NCBI GenBank assembly: GCA_016748015.1
Contig: JAAOMT010000591.1
Coordinates: forward strand, 137,532 to 201,531
Origin: Geosiphon pyriformis
Taxonomy: Eukaryota; Glomeromycota; Glomeromycetes; Archaeosporales; Geosiphonaceae
Length of the DNA: 64,000 nt
Direction: 5' to 3'
The notes below the pieces were generated by a model. That model saw only the letters and a program-made list of their open reading frames with translations. It was not told the DNA's origin and did no database searches. The first letter of the stretch is position 1; each line of letters begins with the position of its first letter. Positions 1 to 9,520 of the stretch are shown piece by piece. The position numbers and the translations under genes are program-made.

Positions 1-1
1 A

Positions 2-994
2 CCTTTTAACAGAGTTGGAATTGATTTAGTCAGACCATTACCTATCACAACCCAAGGAAATTGTTATATTGCAGTTGCAGTGGATTATCTTACCAAATGG
101 CTTGAAGCTAGAGCCATCCAAAGAACAGATGCAAAATCAGTAGCAAATTTCATCTATGAAGACATTATCTGTAGACATGGATGCCCAATTGAACTCTTAT
201 CTGATCAAGGAACACATTTTGTGAACAACTTGATACAAGAAATTTGTGAATGGTTCAATGTCAAAAGACCTCTATTATCATCTTATTACCCTCAAACAAA
301 TGGACTTGTAGAACATTTCAACAGAACATTGTGTGAATCTCTAGCCAAAGTCTCAACAGACTTTGAGCAGGAATGGGATATTTTTATTCCATCAATGTTA
401 CTAGCATACAGAACACTAAAACAAGATACTACAAAACACATACCATTTGATCTTACTTATAGAAGAACAGCAACATTACCAATTAATTTTACAGTGGAAA
501 CATACCCAGTGCAACCAATCAATGAAGAAAACTTTCAAGAGACACTCAAAAGAAGAGTCTACACTTTTTTTAGTACACTGGAAGGAAAAAGAAGAATAGC
601 AGCAACTTATATTGAACATTCCCAAGCTCAACAAAAAGAAAGACATAACAACAAATTACCACCTATTACCAACGAATTTAAAGTTGGAAATAAAGTTCTC
701 TTACACAGAACTAAGGCTGAAAAACAATGGAGTGGGAAATTTGAAAACAAATGGGATGGACTATTTTAGATTCACGAAATTCTAGACAATAGATTATATA
801 AGTTAAGACTTGATGACAAAATATTAGCAAAAGTTGCACATAGAGACAAATTGAAACACTATTATTCCAGAAACAATCCTGAACCATTAATTCCACAAAT
901 TGGTATACATTCCCCTTTAATTAATCCTGAAGATATTTCCCGAAATTTAGAACCAATAATTATAATAGAACAACAACCAAACTTAAACACTTAA
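2..994 (+). pseudogene. pol: Integrase (core and C-terminal part), family 2
   Basis: Integrase inserts retroelement cDNA into the genome. The visible part begins just before the first catalytic Asp (GIDLVRPL) and runs through the second (SDQGTHFVN) to the catalytic Glu (NGLVEHFN), so the D,D,E triad is complete. A C-terminal GPY/F-like module follows (NEFKVGNKVLL, then EILDNRLYKLR). One in-frame TAG at 767-769 lies where related copies have another residue and is consistent with CAG to TAG. Translation then continues in the same frame to TAA at 992-994. The zinc-binding N-terminus is off the window. With a single stop, this is the least damaged integrase here. Confidence 0.88.
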
Positions 995-1136
995 ATTTTA
1001 CAATAATTCTCTACTAAAAACACAAAGACAAAAATAGTAAATAATTACAAAACACTCAAACCCAAAAACAAATAAAAACCCCATATCCAAAAATAATTTT
1101 TTTTATTCTCTCTTTTCATAATTAGTCAATTTTATC

Positions 1137-1844
1137 ATGATTATTCTCCGAAATATTCAACAAATATCCCAAAAATTAATGTTAGCCTTGAAAACACTTC
1201 CTAACTTATCTATAACAATTAATGGAAGTCAAATTAATTACATTCAGAAAGAAACCACAGCCCTAGTAGCAAATCATTTACAAAACTATCACCCCTATAG
1301 AAGAAAAACAAGAAGTCATTCTGAGAATAAATTACCAAGACTTTTGAAGCAGGCACTAGAAGAAAATTTTTTAATTGCTCCTATTGACATTTTACCAAAT
1401 GCTACAATACAACAAAAACTTCTATTACTTCTTAATAAACAGAACAATAAACACACCCCTATCTATAAATACTTTCAAATTGGAAAAACACTTTATGAAC
1501 GAAAACTGGAACTTGAAGCAACAAATCTCACTCCTGAAGTTATACAAAAACAAATCCACAATGAATTCAAAACAGCAGCTGGACCAATAAACACTTGCTA
1601 CAGACTTAGAGCAGCTCTTAGACTCTATGACTTGTTTAATACTTGTGAAAATGTTCTACAAAATCCAATATTGCAACCAATGAAAGTCCAATACATTGGC
1701 AAACTTACAGAACTGAAATTTCAACAATTTTCAGACCAAATTACTTCAATTATTTTAGATCACTATCTCAATATTACAGATAGTGCTTGGACTTCGATGG
1801 AACTCAGTCTTGAGGAAGAGATTATGTTACCAGTAGAATTTTAG
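1137..1844 (+). CDS. ORF3, intact 235-residue protein of unknown function
   Basis: An ATG-initiated, uninterrupted frame lies 142 bases after the integrase stop. I do not recognise a domain. The protein is hydrophilic and probably mainly helical, with many Leu, Gln, Lys and Asn. I see no signal peptide, membrane segment or zinc motif, so an envelope-like role is unlikely. Family-1 elements carry a shorter ORF (about 212 codons) at the same place. By eye the two share a block near the middle (KYFQIGKTLYERKLEL here, YYQLGQKLNIQKLYI in C) and a second block beginning RLYDLF here and LYNIF in C. The last codons overlap the polypurine tract and the first 20 bases of the LTR. It is the only complete gene in the window. 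Confidence 0.8.
   Translation: MIILRNIQQISQKLMLALKTLPNLSITINGSQINYIQKETTALVANHLQNYHPYRRKTRSHSENKLPRLLKQALEENFLIAPIDILPNATIQQKLLLLLNKQNNKHTPIYKYFQIGKTLYERKLELEATNLTPEVIQKQIHNEFKTAAGPINTCYRLRAALRLYDLFNTCENVLQNPILQPMKVQYIGKLTELKFQQFSDQITSIILDHYLNITDSAWTSMELSLEEEIMLPVEF
1812..1820 (+). other. Polypurine tract of element A
   Basis: GAGGAAGAG lies just upstream of the LTR start TGTTAC, as expected for the primer of plus-strand DNA synthesis. It lies inside the ORF3 coding sequence, so the same bases encode ORF3 residues. Confidence 0.7.
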
Positions 1845-2785
1845 CTATTAATTAGCATGAAATTACTCTTATAATTCCTATAATTCATTAGTATATTAAT
1901 ATTATTTCGAATTATCATTTATTATTTAATCAATTATCACATATCACGATTCAATTAAAATAATCTAATTAGTATAACAGAAAGTAGGATGATCGAATTA
2001 CACAATACTCTGAACTTTGTAACATTCAAAAATTCGCCGAAATTTACAGAAATTCGCCGAAATTATGAATAATTCACCCAAATTAATCAATAGTTCAGCG
2101 AAATAACTTGTAGTTCATCAAAATGTATCTTTAGTTTGCCAAAATTTGAGCGAAGAGAAAAAGTGCAAGTTCATAGACTAGTACTACAACAAGTTGTATA
2201 AAAGAAGAGCTTTTCTCTTCTGGAAAATGTATCTTACTTTAGATTTATCACTTAGAACCATTCCTACACACACAAAAAGAAATAAATATCAAATAATTTG
2301 AAAAACCAAATTCTTTAAATTATTGCACTCAAAACCCAACTAACGTTTTGAAATTGATTAGCTACCAATTTCAGTAAACTGTTAGTGACTTCAGACCTGG
2401 ATAGAAAACGTTTCTCTTGACAAAATTCTATTTTTTTTACATTTTTTTTATTTTTCTTTTCTTTTCTTATTACAATTATTAGGGTAGCCTACAGACAAAA
2501 TTCCTGTAGAAGAGTTGACTTTTACAGCAAAGTAACTATACATTTTAGTGAGCTTTCAGACGAGCAATTCCTGGGAAAAAGTTGATGTTTACTACAACAT
2601 AACTACATAAAGTAACTGGCATGGAATTGGCCATTCCACTTATAAGCCCAGCAAGTTCAAATTATAGAAGATAATTTGAAGATAAATTCAGTTATTGGAG
2701 GTTCAACTACTTTCTGAGAATGTGAATTCACAGCAAATCAACATTACCAACATTTAAGAAAAGAGACCAAAAACCTCCGGTAACA
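1825..2785 (+). repeat. Family-2 LTR (3' LTR of element A)
   Basis: It begins TGTTAC and ends GGTAACA, and the same sequence recurs reversed at 55304-56273. A block with repeated AATTCGCCGAAATT-like units lies at about 2028-2160. A TTGTATAAAAGAAGAGC stretch near 2195 could be the TATA region. The LTR starts within the last codons of ORF3. Confidence 0.88.
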
Positions 2786-2824
2786 ACCTTCTCAAAATTT
2801 TCTGAGATCATTAAGATAACTTTC

Positions 2825-3657
2825 ATGTCTGAATCAAACCTGACTCAGGTCTTTAAAAAGGCTAAGAAGATAAAAATCTTGGTAAACACTAATTTTAAAA
2901 AAAATACTGGTCATTTAAATCGGATTATAGTAGTAAAAGAAATCCCAATTGAAATGTCTGTTAAGACTGTGTATGCTGTGCTTTCCAAGTTTGGTATAAT
3001 TAAGTCAATTAAAATACAGTTGATAAAACTATGGCAAAGACTGTAGTTGAGTTTGAGCAATTGGATTATGCTGATTTGGTCACAGCAAATTGGTCTATCT
3101 TAATTAGAAAAAATGCTGTGTGTATTGCTAAGGTGAATTTAGACAAAAAATTATGGAATGTTAGGAATTATCATAGGGTGCTGCTCTATATACTGTTTGT
3201 GAGAACTAATGCTTATGACATCTGAAACTTTATTGGTTTTGTGAGTGGGAAAACATGCATTATTGATTGTCATTCAGTTTCATATGTTCAGATCAGATGT
3301 GTTATTATTTGTTTTGACTCTGCTAAATCATTAGATACTACTATGGAAATCATGTCAGTACTGAAAAAAGTTACCTTGCACTGGTCCCATCTGAATTTTG
3401 TCAAGTGTGCCAAATATAAGAAATTTGGTCATATGTTATTGAACTGTGTCTTGGATGGGAATAATTCTTCTAATAGCCTATTTTATAAAGTGCTGTTAAA
3501 GACAGATAAAAGCAGATTGGAATTCATCTATGCCAAATGTTCAGTGCCAATAACTTGTTCTGTTTTTTTAGTGGTGTTTTTTAAGCAAAAGTCATTAGTA
3601 GGTTCTCTTTTTTTTTTTCTATTAGTAATAGTTTGTCAAATTTTGGCTTTTTTTTAA
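2825..3657 (+). pseudogene. LINE ORF1: RRM-like domain plus CCHC zinc knuckle
   Basis: ORF1 proteins of LINEs bind element RNA. The remnant starts MSESNLTQVFKKAKK. Its segment IIVVKEIPIEMSVKTVYAVL, followed by FGIIKSIKI, looks like the first half of an RNA-recognition fold. The frame changes near 3030 and continues with VVEFEQLDYADLV and SWSILIRK-like residues. From 3241 the next part includes a knuckle at 3406-3447 (Cys-X2-Tyr-X4-His-X4-Cys). The second Cys has become Tyr, consistent with TGT to TAT. Frameshifts and stops make it a pseudogene. A TTG/GTG-initiated reading of these segments should not be taken as the true start. Confidence 0.65.
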
Positions 3658-3674
3658 AGTAAAACCTATTCTGC

Positions 3675-4609
3675 TGTTACGGATAATTATTTGGGGTCTT
3701 AAATCAAATAACAAACCTGTAACTTGGTGCTTAATATGTATATAGTTGATGATTTTTGTAGGTTTTGGTTATCTAAAAATATTGGTTGAGTTCTTTATAT
3801 AATGAACAGAAATTCAATGTTGATATTTTAATGTAATATTTCTAGTTTTCTTCTCCAACTCTTGAGTTGATATGTTTTAGTGTTTATAACCTCCCAGAAT
3901 GGTTATTCTATCAAATTTTTTTCTTCAGTGTAATGGCTGGTTTATTCTGGCAGTTATGTTCTTCTGATAAGCTATGTATTAATTTATAAATTTTATATCT
4001 TTATTTCTGGGTTTTTTACCAGACTATCCTTGATGTCAATAACTTAGCACTTAATCTTTTTAATCAATTTAGTAAACAACAAAATAAAAAAAAATAAAAT
4101 AAAAAAAATAAAAAAAAATAAAAAAATAAAGAAAATAAAATAAAAAATAAAAAATAAGTGTTCTGTCAATAGCCATGATTAAGAACTATTGTGCCAGCAA
4201 GTTAAGTAATGAATAATAACATAGATTTGAAGAATTGAAGATATATTTTATTGATATAATTTCATTTTAGTTGATAGCAACTATCTTTAAATGGAAAAGT
4301 ATTTAATAATTATGACATGTGAGTCTAATTGACTCTAGGAGTCTAAGAGTCTAATTGACTAATTTTCTAGCTTTTGATACTATTGCTATATATACATAAA
4401 TTTTATTGTACAAGATTTCTTGAATTTCTTAATTCTCTAGCCAAGAATTCTGAAATTCCAGAAATCTTGTAATTACTTATATGAGAATCCTGTAATTCTG
4501 GAATCCTGCAATTCTTCTAAGAGAAATTCTGAAATTTCACTTTTATTATATCTATTCTGATTGGCTAATTTATGTACTAATATTTAATTTTTATATTTTA
4601 TAAATAATA
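3675..4609 (-). repeat. Solo family-1 LTR with 4-bp target duplication
   Basis: It starts TGTTACGGATAATTATTTGGGG and ends in a decayed AATAATA (GTAACA in other copies), matching reversed family-1 LTRs. It is flanked by CTGC at 3671-3674 and 4610-4613. No internal element sequence adjoins it, so it is a solo LTR left by LTR-LTR recombination. Its U3 is the AATTC-rich type (b). It carries an extra pair of 14-base direct repeats (gagtctaattgact at 4321 and 4347) not seen in the other copies, and an A/TAAA-rich tract at about 4078-4157. Confidence 0.88.
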
Positions 4610-4613
4610 CTGC

Positions 4614-5322
4614 TGGTGTTTATGAGATTAAATAATAGGTTTGCTGTTCTTGAATACAGTTTTGCTAGCTTTGTAGAGCATATTAATAAGCTGGCTAAGA
4701 GATTAGACACATTCAGGCTATTGGTTTCCTAGCTTAATCCTGGATGTTAGTTGTTGGTAACCCTTTTATCACAGAATCAAGAGATGGATATGGTAATAAG
4801 TAAGAGTTCAAATGTGATCATTAGTAGTAAAACTGTTGCAGGAGCAGTGATTTTTGATCAATTTGTAATTTCCAAATTGGAAATAACTTTGAACAATTTT
4901 TCAGTTACTGTTATAAGCCTACTGGCCAAAGTGAACAATACTGGTTTGGTGTTTGATACTTGTTCCTCTCAATAACAAATCTTATTTGAAAAATTGCTAC
5001 TTGTAATATTAGAGGCATTAATGTTTCCATTAAGCAAGAAGATGTAGTGTGGTGGCATGTGGACTCTGGCAATATAGTTTCTATTATTACTGAAACAAAA
5101 TTGAGATCTGGCATTAGGTTTTGGATTATGAATAAGTTTGAAAAAGTGCAGATTTTTTCATGTGGTTTGGACAAGAGTTTTTTTGGTCCTGAGATGGCTA
5201 TTGTTATGAACAATTTTTTGGTTCATTATGTCTTTAAAATTAAAAAAGTTTCTAGTCAGGTAATTTTGGTGTGGTTTTTCTTTAAGGGCAAGTTATCAAT
5301 ATTACAGGTAAACTTGGAGTAG
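4614..5322 (+). pseudogene. LINE ORF1 tail and N-terminal endonuclease remnant
   Basis: After the solo LTR the LINE resumes. Residues around 4751-4975 form a Ser/Val-rich ORF1 tail ending near SLLAKVNNTG. From about 4995 a second domain starts with CNIRGIN, followed by SIITETKL and then a GLDKSFFGPEMAIVMNN-like stretch. These positions fit the Asn, Glu and Gly-rich motifs of apurinic-like LINE endonucleases. The frame shifts between the two parts and ends at 5322. Reverse transcriptase is absent. Confidence 0.6.
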
Positions 5323-5510
5323 AGAAATGGTAATATTTGGTGCTCTTAATTATTAGTAATACATGTTTTGCATAATTTTATTGACTTAGTCTTGATTATC
5401 AGTCTATAAAAGTCTTATCTACTGGTTGTAAATTTACCTATTGAGTTTTTTGGTTATAAGGCATAGAGGTTTGATTGCAACTTCTTATAAATGTGAACTA
5501 TCTTTTTTGA

Positions 5511-6336
5511 TGTTACAGATGATTATTTGGAGTCTCAAATCAAATAACAAACCTGTAACTTGGTACTCAATTGATAATATAATGATGTTGGTATCTAAAG
5601 GTTTTAATTGTTTGAAGTTTTTGGTTGAGTCTTTTGTATAATGGACAGAGATTCAATGATTGTTTTCAGTAGCCTTCCGAAATCACAATTCTGTCAATTC
5701 TTTTTTTGGCTTAATGGCTGGCAATTTTCTAGTAAGCAATTTGTATTTCTTATATGTTTTACCCACTTATAAGAGTTTTTTATCAGGTAATTCTTGATGT
5801 TAATAACTTAGTGCTTTATTCTATAATCAATTAGTTAACAACAAAAAATAACAAAAATAAAAGAAAAAAAAGAAATAAGCCAAAGCAATAAATGTTAGTA
5901 TCTCATTAATAGCCATAATCAAGAGCTATTGTTCTAGTGTGGTTAAGTATTAGTTACTATTAACATAAAGTGTTGATAGTGAAAAGTAAATTAAGATAAC
6001 AAATAATTATTTATTGATATTTGTGAATTAGAATGTTGCTTAGATAAAATCTAAACAGAAAAGTCTGTTTTTTCTACTTTTAATATTACTATTATATATA
6101 CATAATTGAGATTCCTCAATTTTTCAATTTTTTATCTCAAAAATTCTGGAATTTCTGGAATCCTGCAATTTTTTTGAGAGGAATTCTGCAATTCTGCAAT
6201 TCTTTGTACAAAAATTCTGAAATTCCTGGAATCCTGCAATTTCTTTGAGAGAAATTCTGAAATTCTATATTTACTATGATTACTTCTGATTGGCTAATTT
6301 ATATGCTAATATACTTTCTATATTCTATAAGTAATA
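5511..6336 (-). repeat. Family-1 LTR, type b U3 (3' LTR of B)
   Basis: It starts TGTTACAGATGATTATTTGG and ends CTATAAGTAATA. The U3 at about 6110-6280 has repeated AATTCTGGAATCCTGCAATT-like units. Its inner edge adjoins the ORF3 terminus and a polypurine tract (minus strand), which shows it is a 3' LTR. Confidence 0.87.
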
Positions 6337-6350
6337 TTATTCTCTCTTTT

Positions 6351-6979
6351 TTAATATTGAGCTTCATTAAAATCTTTAATTCTAATTCTCTGTTTTTGAG
6401 TATTTCTTGAACTTCTTTTTTGAAAATTACTTGTGTTATTTTGTTCTATAATTCTTCAAATTGGGCATTGGTTATTTTTTCTATTTAGTTGATAGTAATG
6501 AAATTTATTGTTGGATTGAGTAAAATTTTTGATTGGTCTTGAAATCCAATTTGTAATCAATAGATGGTTTATGCTTATGTGATTAGATTGTTTTTTCTCA
6601 CAAATTGTTCAAGTTGTTGTAATATTTCTGGGTTGAATAATCACTTTGTCTTATCTATATATAAGTTTTAAATATTCAGATGTTATTCCAAGTAGTAATA
6701 ACAAAAGTTTCTTTGAAATTATTGTATCTACCAATTCCATATTTTTATCATTAATTTTTGATATAGTACACCTTCTGTTTGTATTTTTATTACTACTTTT
6801 ATTTTTGTTATTATCTTATCAATAGTATTTTCTGATTTTCTTTGTTTTTTGTGTTAAGGTTTTTTCTTTGTATTTTTATATCAAATGGTTTGTTAGTTAA
6901 TAGTAATTTCCATATTCTGTTGTTAAATCATTTGGAAGAGTTGTTGTGCCAGTATGTATATATTGTCGGTAATTTCTAT
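6351..6979 (-). pseudogene. ORF3 remnant of element B
   Basis: It sits on the minus strand between integrase and the LTR, like the other ORF3 copies. The start codon position is now ATA, followed by residues close to the E copy (EITDNIYILAQQLF). It ends with the decayed form of the shared AQY terminus and TAA at 6351-6353. The span is 629 bases, not a multiple of three, and several stops are present. Function is unknown. A short open frame on the other strand near 6842-7036 is only its shadow. Confidence 0.72.
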
Positions 6980-7032
6980 TTTTTTGATATCTTTTGTCAT
7001 GTGCTGATTCCTTATATAATGTTTTTGAAGTC

Positions 7033-8391
7033 TTAATTTAATATGTTTGGTTTAATAATTATAATTAATTCCAGATTTTGTGAAATCTCATCTGTTTGGA
7101 TTAGTATTTGTTGTACTCTTAGTTGTGGAATATGATTAGTAAATTATAATACTATATGGTAATATGATTTCAATTGATCACTATGTGTTGTTTTGGCTAA
7201 GATTTTGTTGTCTTATCTTAATTTATAAGCTTCATTTCCAAGAATTTTTTTTATGTAAAATGGTCTATTCCATTGTTTTTCTGCTTTGATATGATATAAA
7301 AGTACTTTGTCTCTAATCTTGAATTCAACTGGTTTATTTGGTAGTTGGTTATTGTGTCTTTTTTTTTGTTTTTCTTGTAACTTTTGGATGTTATCAGCTG
7401 CTTTTTGCCATTTGTTTTCTAATGTCTTCATTAAGTCATATGTTTTTTTCAACAATGTTCTTTGAAAATTCTCTTCTGTTATTGGTTCTGTTAAATATGT
7501 TCTGACTTCTATCTCAACTGGTAATATTGCTGTTCTACCATATACTAATTCAAATAGTGTTGCTTGTATAGTGTTTTGCTTTATTGTCCAGTAAGCAAAT
7601 AATACTGATGATATGAACAAAGCTCATTCGTCCTGGTTTTCTTGGCTAATCTTGGCTATTGCTTCACACAGTGTTCTGTTAAATCTTTTAACTAACCCAT
7701 TTGTTTGTGGATGGTATAGTAATGATAATAGTCTTTTTATCCCAAATCTTTGACTTAATTCTGCCAATATTCTATTTACAAAGTGAGTTTCTTGATCTGA
7801 TAGTAGTTCTTTTGAACATCTATATTAACAGATCAAATCTTGATAAACAAATTTAGCAACAGATTTTGCATCTGCTCTTTAAATGGCTTTTGTTTTTGGC
7901 CATTTTGTAAGATAATCCATGGCTACTGCAATATATTTGTTGCCTCTGTTGGTAATTGTTAATGGTCTGACTAAGTCAATTCCAATATGATTAAATAGTT
8001 GTTTTACTTTAATTGGTTTTAATGGTTCATTGGGTTTTGTTTCTTCTTTTCTTTAATAAGCATTACAATTTTGCACATATTGGGTAATATCTGGATACAT
8101 TAATGGCCAATAGTATCTTTTTCTGGTTCTTTCTATAATTGTTTCTTTGTAAAAATGTCTTGCTGTTGGATCTAAATACATGTTAAATAATATTGTTTCT
8201 TTCTTTGAATCTGTAATTACTTTGGTTGATTGATCTGAATTTCTTTTATTTTTCTGTTAAAGTATATTTTGATGGTTGATAAAATATTTTGATTGCTGTT
8301 TTATGCTGTTTTGTTCTTTTTAAGATAATTTTTTCTTGAACAATTGGGTGTTTATATAATGTTAGAGTTGTTGATATTTTTGTATATTTAT
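7033..8391 (-). pseudogene. pol: Integrase of element B (decayed)
   Basis: The region holds the zinc-binding part (YWPLMYPDI, CNAY for CxxC), the core motifs GIDLVRP and SDQETHFVN, and the third motif as GLVKRFN with catalytic Glu changed to Lys. A GPY/F-like end follows (KIRDKVLL, KILGNEAYKLR) with stop at 7033-7035. The longest open piece is 7213-7620. The conserved ATG at the integrase frame start is ATA here (8389-8391). The recombination point between the two parental elements probably lies in or near this gene but cannot be located by eye. Confidence 0.82.
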
Positions 8392-8469
8392 CTTTTGTTA
8401 TATTTTTGAGTTGAAATGTTTTTTTTTTTTTAGATTTGTTTTATTTATAACAATCCATTGGCATTTCCG

Positions 8470-8597
8470 TTTTTTTTTTCTTTTTTATAATGTACCATAT
8501 AATTAAATAGTGAAAGTTTTATTTTCCATTTGACATGGCAATTGTCTTCAAATTCTTGCTTTTGGATTGAAATTAATTCTTTATGATTAATATACAT
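8470..8597 (-). pseudogene. pol: RNase H distal end of element B, left of insertion C
   Basis: The minus strand reads YINHKELISIQ, then a decayed stretch matching the ELSPFNYTVHYKK segment of other copies. Joining this side to 18731, with one ACAT copy removed, gives the continuous segment SQKFDMYINHK. That proves element C inserted inside this gene. Confidence 0.8.
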
Positions 8598-8637
8598 TGT
8601 TACTTATAGAAAAAAACAGATATAGGAAAATAGTAGA

Positions 8638-8953
8638 CCAATAGGAGAATAGTATATAGCACATGAGCATATTGCTCAGCAATGTAGAGCAATGATAGAA
8701 ATCATGGCACATTATTTAGCAATGTGGAGCAATGTCAGAAAACATGGCACATTGCTCAGCAATGTGGAGTAATGTTAGAAAATGAGAGCACATCACTCAG
8801 CAATATGAGCATTGCTCAAAAAATTATAGCACATTGCTCAGGAATGTGAGTAATCTTGTAGAACATTAATTATGTATATATAGTAATAGCGTTAGAAGTA
8901 GAAAGAGCAGAATCCATCAGTTAGAAACTTTTCACATCACAAATATCAATAAA
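8638..8953 (+). promoter_or_regulatory. LTR promoter and poly(A) signals: CCAAT, TATATATAG, AATAAA
   Basis: CCAAT lies at 8638-8642, TATATATAG at 8875-8883 and AATAAA at 8948-8953. The same order occurs in the type a and type b LTRs of E and F (for example TATATATAG at 27992-28000 and 35774-35782). This fits U3 and R of an RNA polymerase II-transcribed LTR. The transcription start and poly(A) site are inferred, not seen. Confidence 0.6.
8664..8850 (+). repeat. Palindromic GCAAT repeat array in U3 (type a)
   Basis: Units like CATTGCTCAGCAATG recur several times, alternating with GGAGCAATGTYAGAAA. The core has 7-base complementary arms around a single C. Equivalent arrays occur in the LTRs of F (about 35566-35750 and 44805-45000), in C's 3' LTR, and reversed in B's 5' LTR (about 25385-25510). 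It replaces the AATTCC-type array of type b LTRs. Confidence 0.8.
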
Positions 8954-8983
8954 TAATTATTTATTATCTTAATCCACTCTTCA

Positions 8984-9056
8984 CTATCAACACTTCATGT
9001 TGATAGTAATTGATACTTAACCCCACAGGAACAATAGCTCTTGATCATGACTATTA
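8984..9056 (+). repeat. Two conserved hairpins in the LTR downstream of AATAAA
   Basis: The first is CTATCAACA-cttca-TGTTGATAG at 8984-9006, with perfect 9-base arms. The second pairs CAATAG (9032) with CTATTA (9051; CTATTG in other copies) around TTGATCA. Both occur in type a and type b family-1 LTRs on either strand, in recognisable form even in the solo LTR. Confidence 0.65.
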
Positions 9057-9403
9057 ATGGAATACTAACTTGTGCATTGTCTTGGCTCCTTTCTTTATTT
9101 TTCTTTTCTTTTATTTTCTTTTTTTTCTTTGATTTCTATTGTTGTATACTAATTGATTGAGGATTAAAAGTGCTGAGATATAGACATCATAGTGACTGGT
9201 AAAAGACCCATAAAACAAGGGTAGAACACTTATAGATTTGAGGATAGCTTACCAGAAGAATTACTGGCCATTATGCTGAGAAAAAAATTTGATAAAACTG
9301 CAGTTTCAGGAAGCTACAAATAAACCCATCAATTAACTCTCTGTCCATTATACAAAAAACTCCACAACAAAACCTTCAGATATCAACACTAGAATACCAA
9401 TCA

Positions 9404-9507
9404 AGCACCACATTATGGATTTGTTATTTAACCTGAGATCCCAAATAATCATCTGTAACATTTGGTGCTCCCTGTGAGATATAATCCTACAGAGAACCAG
9501 CATCAAC
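9404..9507 (+). other. Primer-binding site with U5 complement and downstream hairpin
   Basis: Two bases after the LTR, TGGTGCTCCCTGTGAG (9463-9478) fits a PBS complementary to a tRNA ending GAGCACCA. I cannot name the tRNA securely. Upstream in U5, AGCACCA (9404-9410) is complementary to TGGTGCT. Downstream, ACAG then AGCATCA (about 9488-9504) can pair with CTGT and TGGTGCT. The PBS therefore has two possible partners in cis. Confidence 0.65.
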
Positions 9508-9520
9508 AAATAAATCAACA

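Larger units (their letters stand above)
1..2785 (+). mobile_element. Element A: 3' end of a family-2 Ty3/gypsy-like retrotransposon
   Basis: The window opens inside an integrase gene. It is followed by a separate ORF (ORF3), a short polypurine tract and one LTR. The 5' part lies outside the window. This LTR is unrelated in its body to the family-1 LTRs but matches the LTR of element G in reverse orientation, which defines family 2. Element A is the best preserved element here: one stop in the visible integrase and none in ORF3. It abuts a LINE fragment at 2786. The target duplication cannot be checked because the 5' flank is missing. Confidence 0.88.
2786..5510 (+). mobile_element. LINE-like (non-LTR) retrotransposon fragment, split by a solo LTR
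   Basis: Coding remnants on the + strand read, in order, an RRM-like segment, a CCHC zinc knuckle, and an endonuclease/exonuclease/phosphatase-type N-terminus. That is the order of LINE ORF1 followed by the start of ORF2. The fragment is interrupted at 3675-4609 by a family-1 LTR and ends where the element B LTR begins. No reverse transcriptase part is present. From about 5340 to 5510 only degenerate sequence remains, in which I see nothing definite. Confidence 0.72.
8598..9460 (+). repeat. 5' LTR of element C (type a U3)
   Basis: It starts TGTTACTTATAG and ends CATCTGTAACA. It contains the CCAAT and TATA motifs, the palindromic repeats, the AATAAA site and the R-region hairpins annotated separately. 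A T/C-rich tract (about 9089-9130) precedes U5. U5 contains an AGCACCA complementary to the primer-binding site. Confidence 0.93.

Noticed and set aside
4078-4157. A/TAAA-rich tract as a LINE poly(A) tail
   Set aside because: It lies inside the solo LTR and corresponds to the T/C-rich tract of other family-1 LTRs read on the opposite strand.
6842-7036. Short plus-strand frame with hydrophobic residues
   Set aside because: It is antisense to the ORF3 start of element B.
8664-8850. CRISPR-like array
   Set aside because: Units are imperfect, palindromic and unevenly spaced, lie inside LTR U3, and no cas-like gene or unique spacers occur. The coding content is eukaryotic retroelement.
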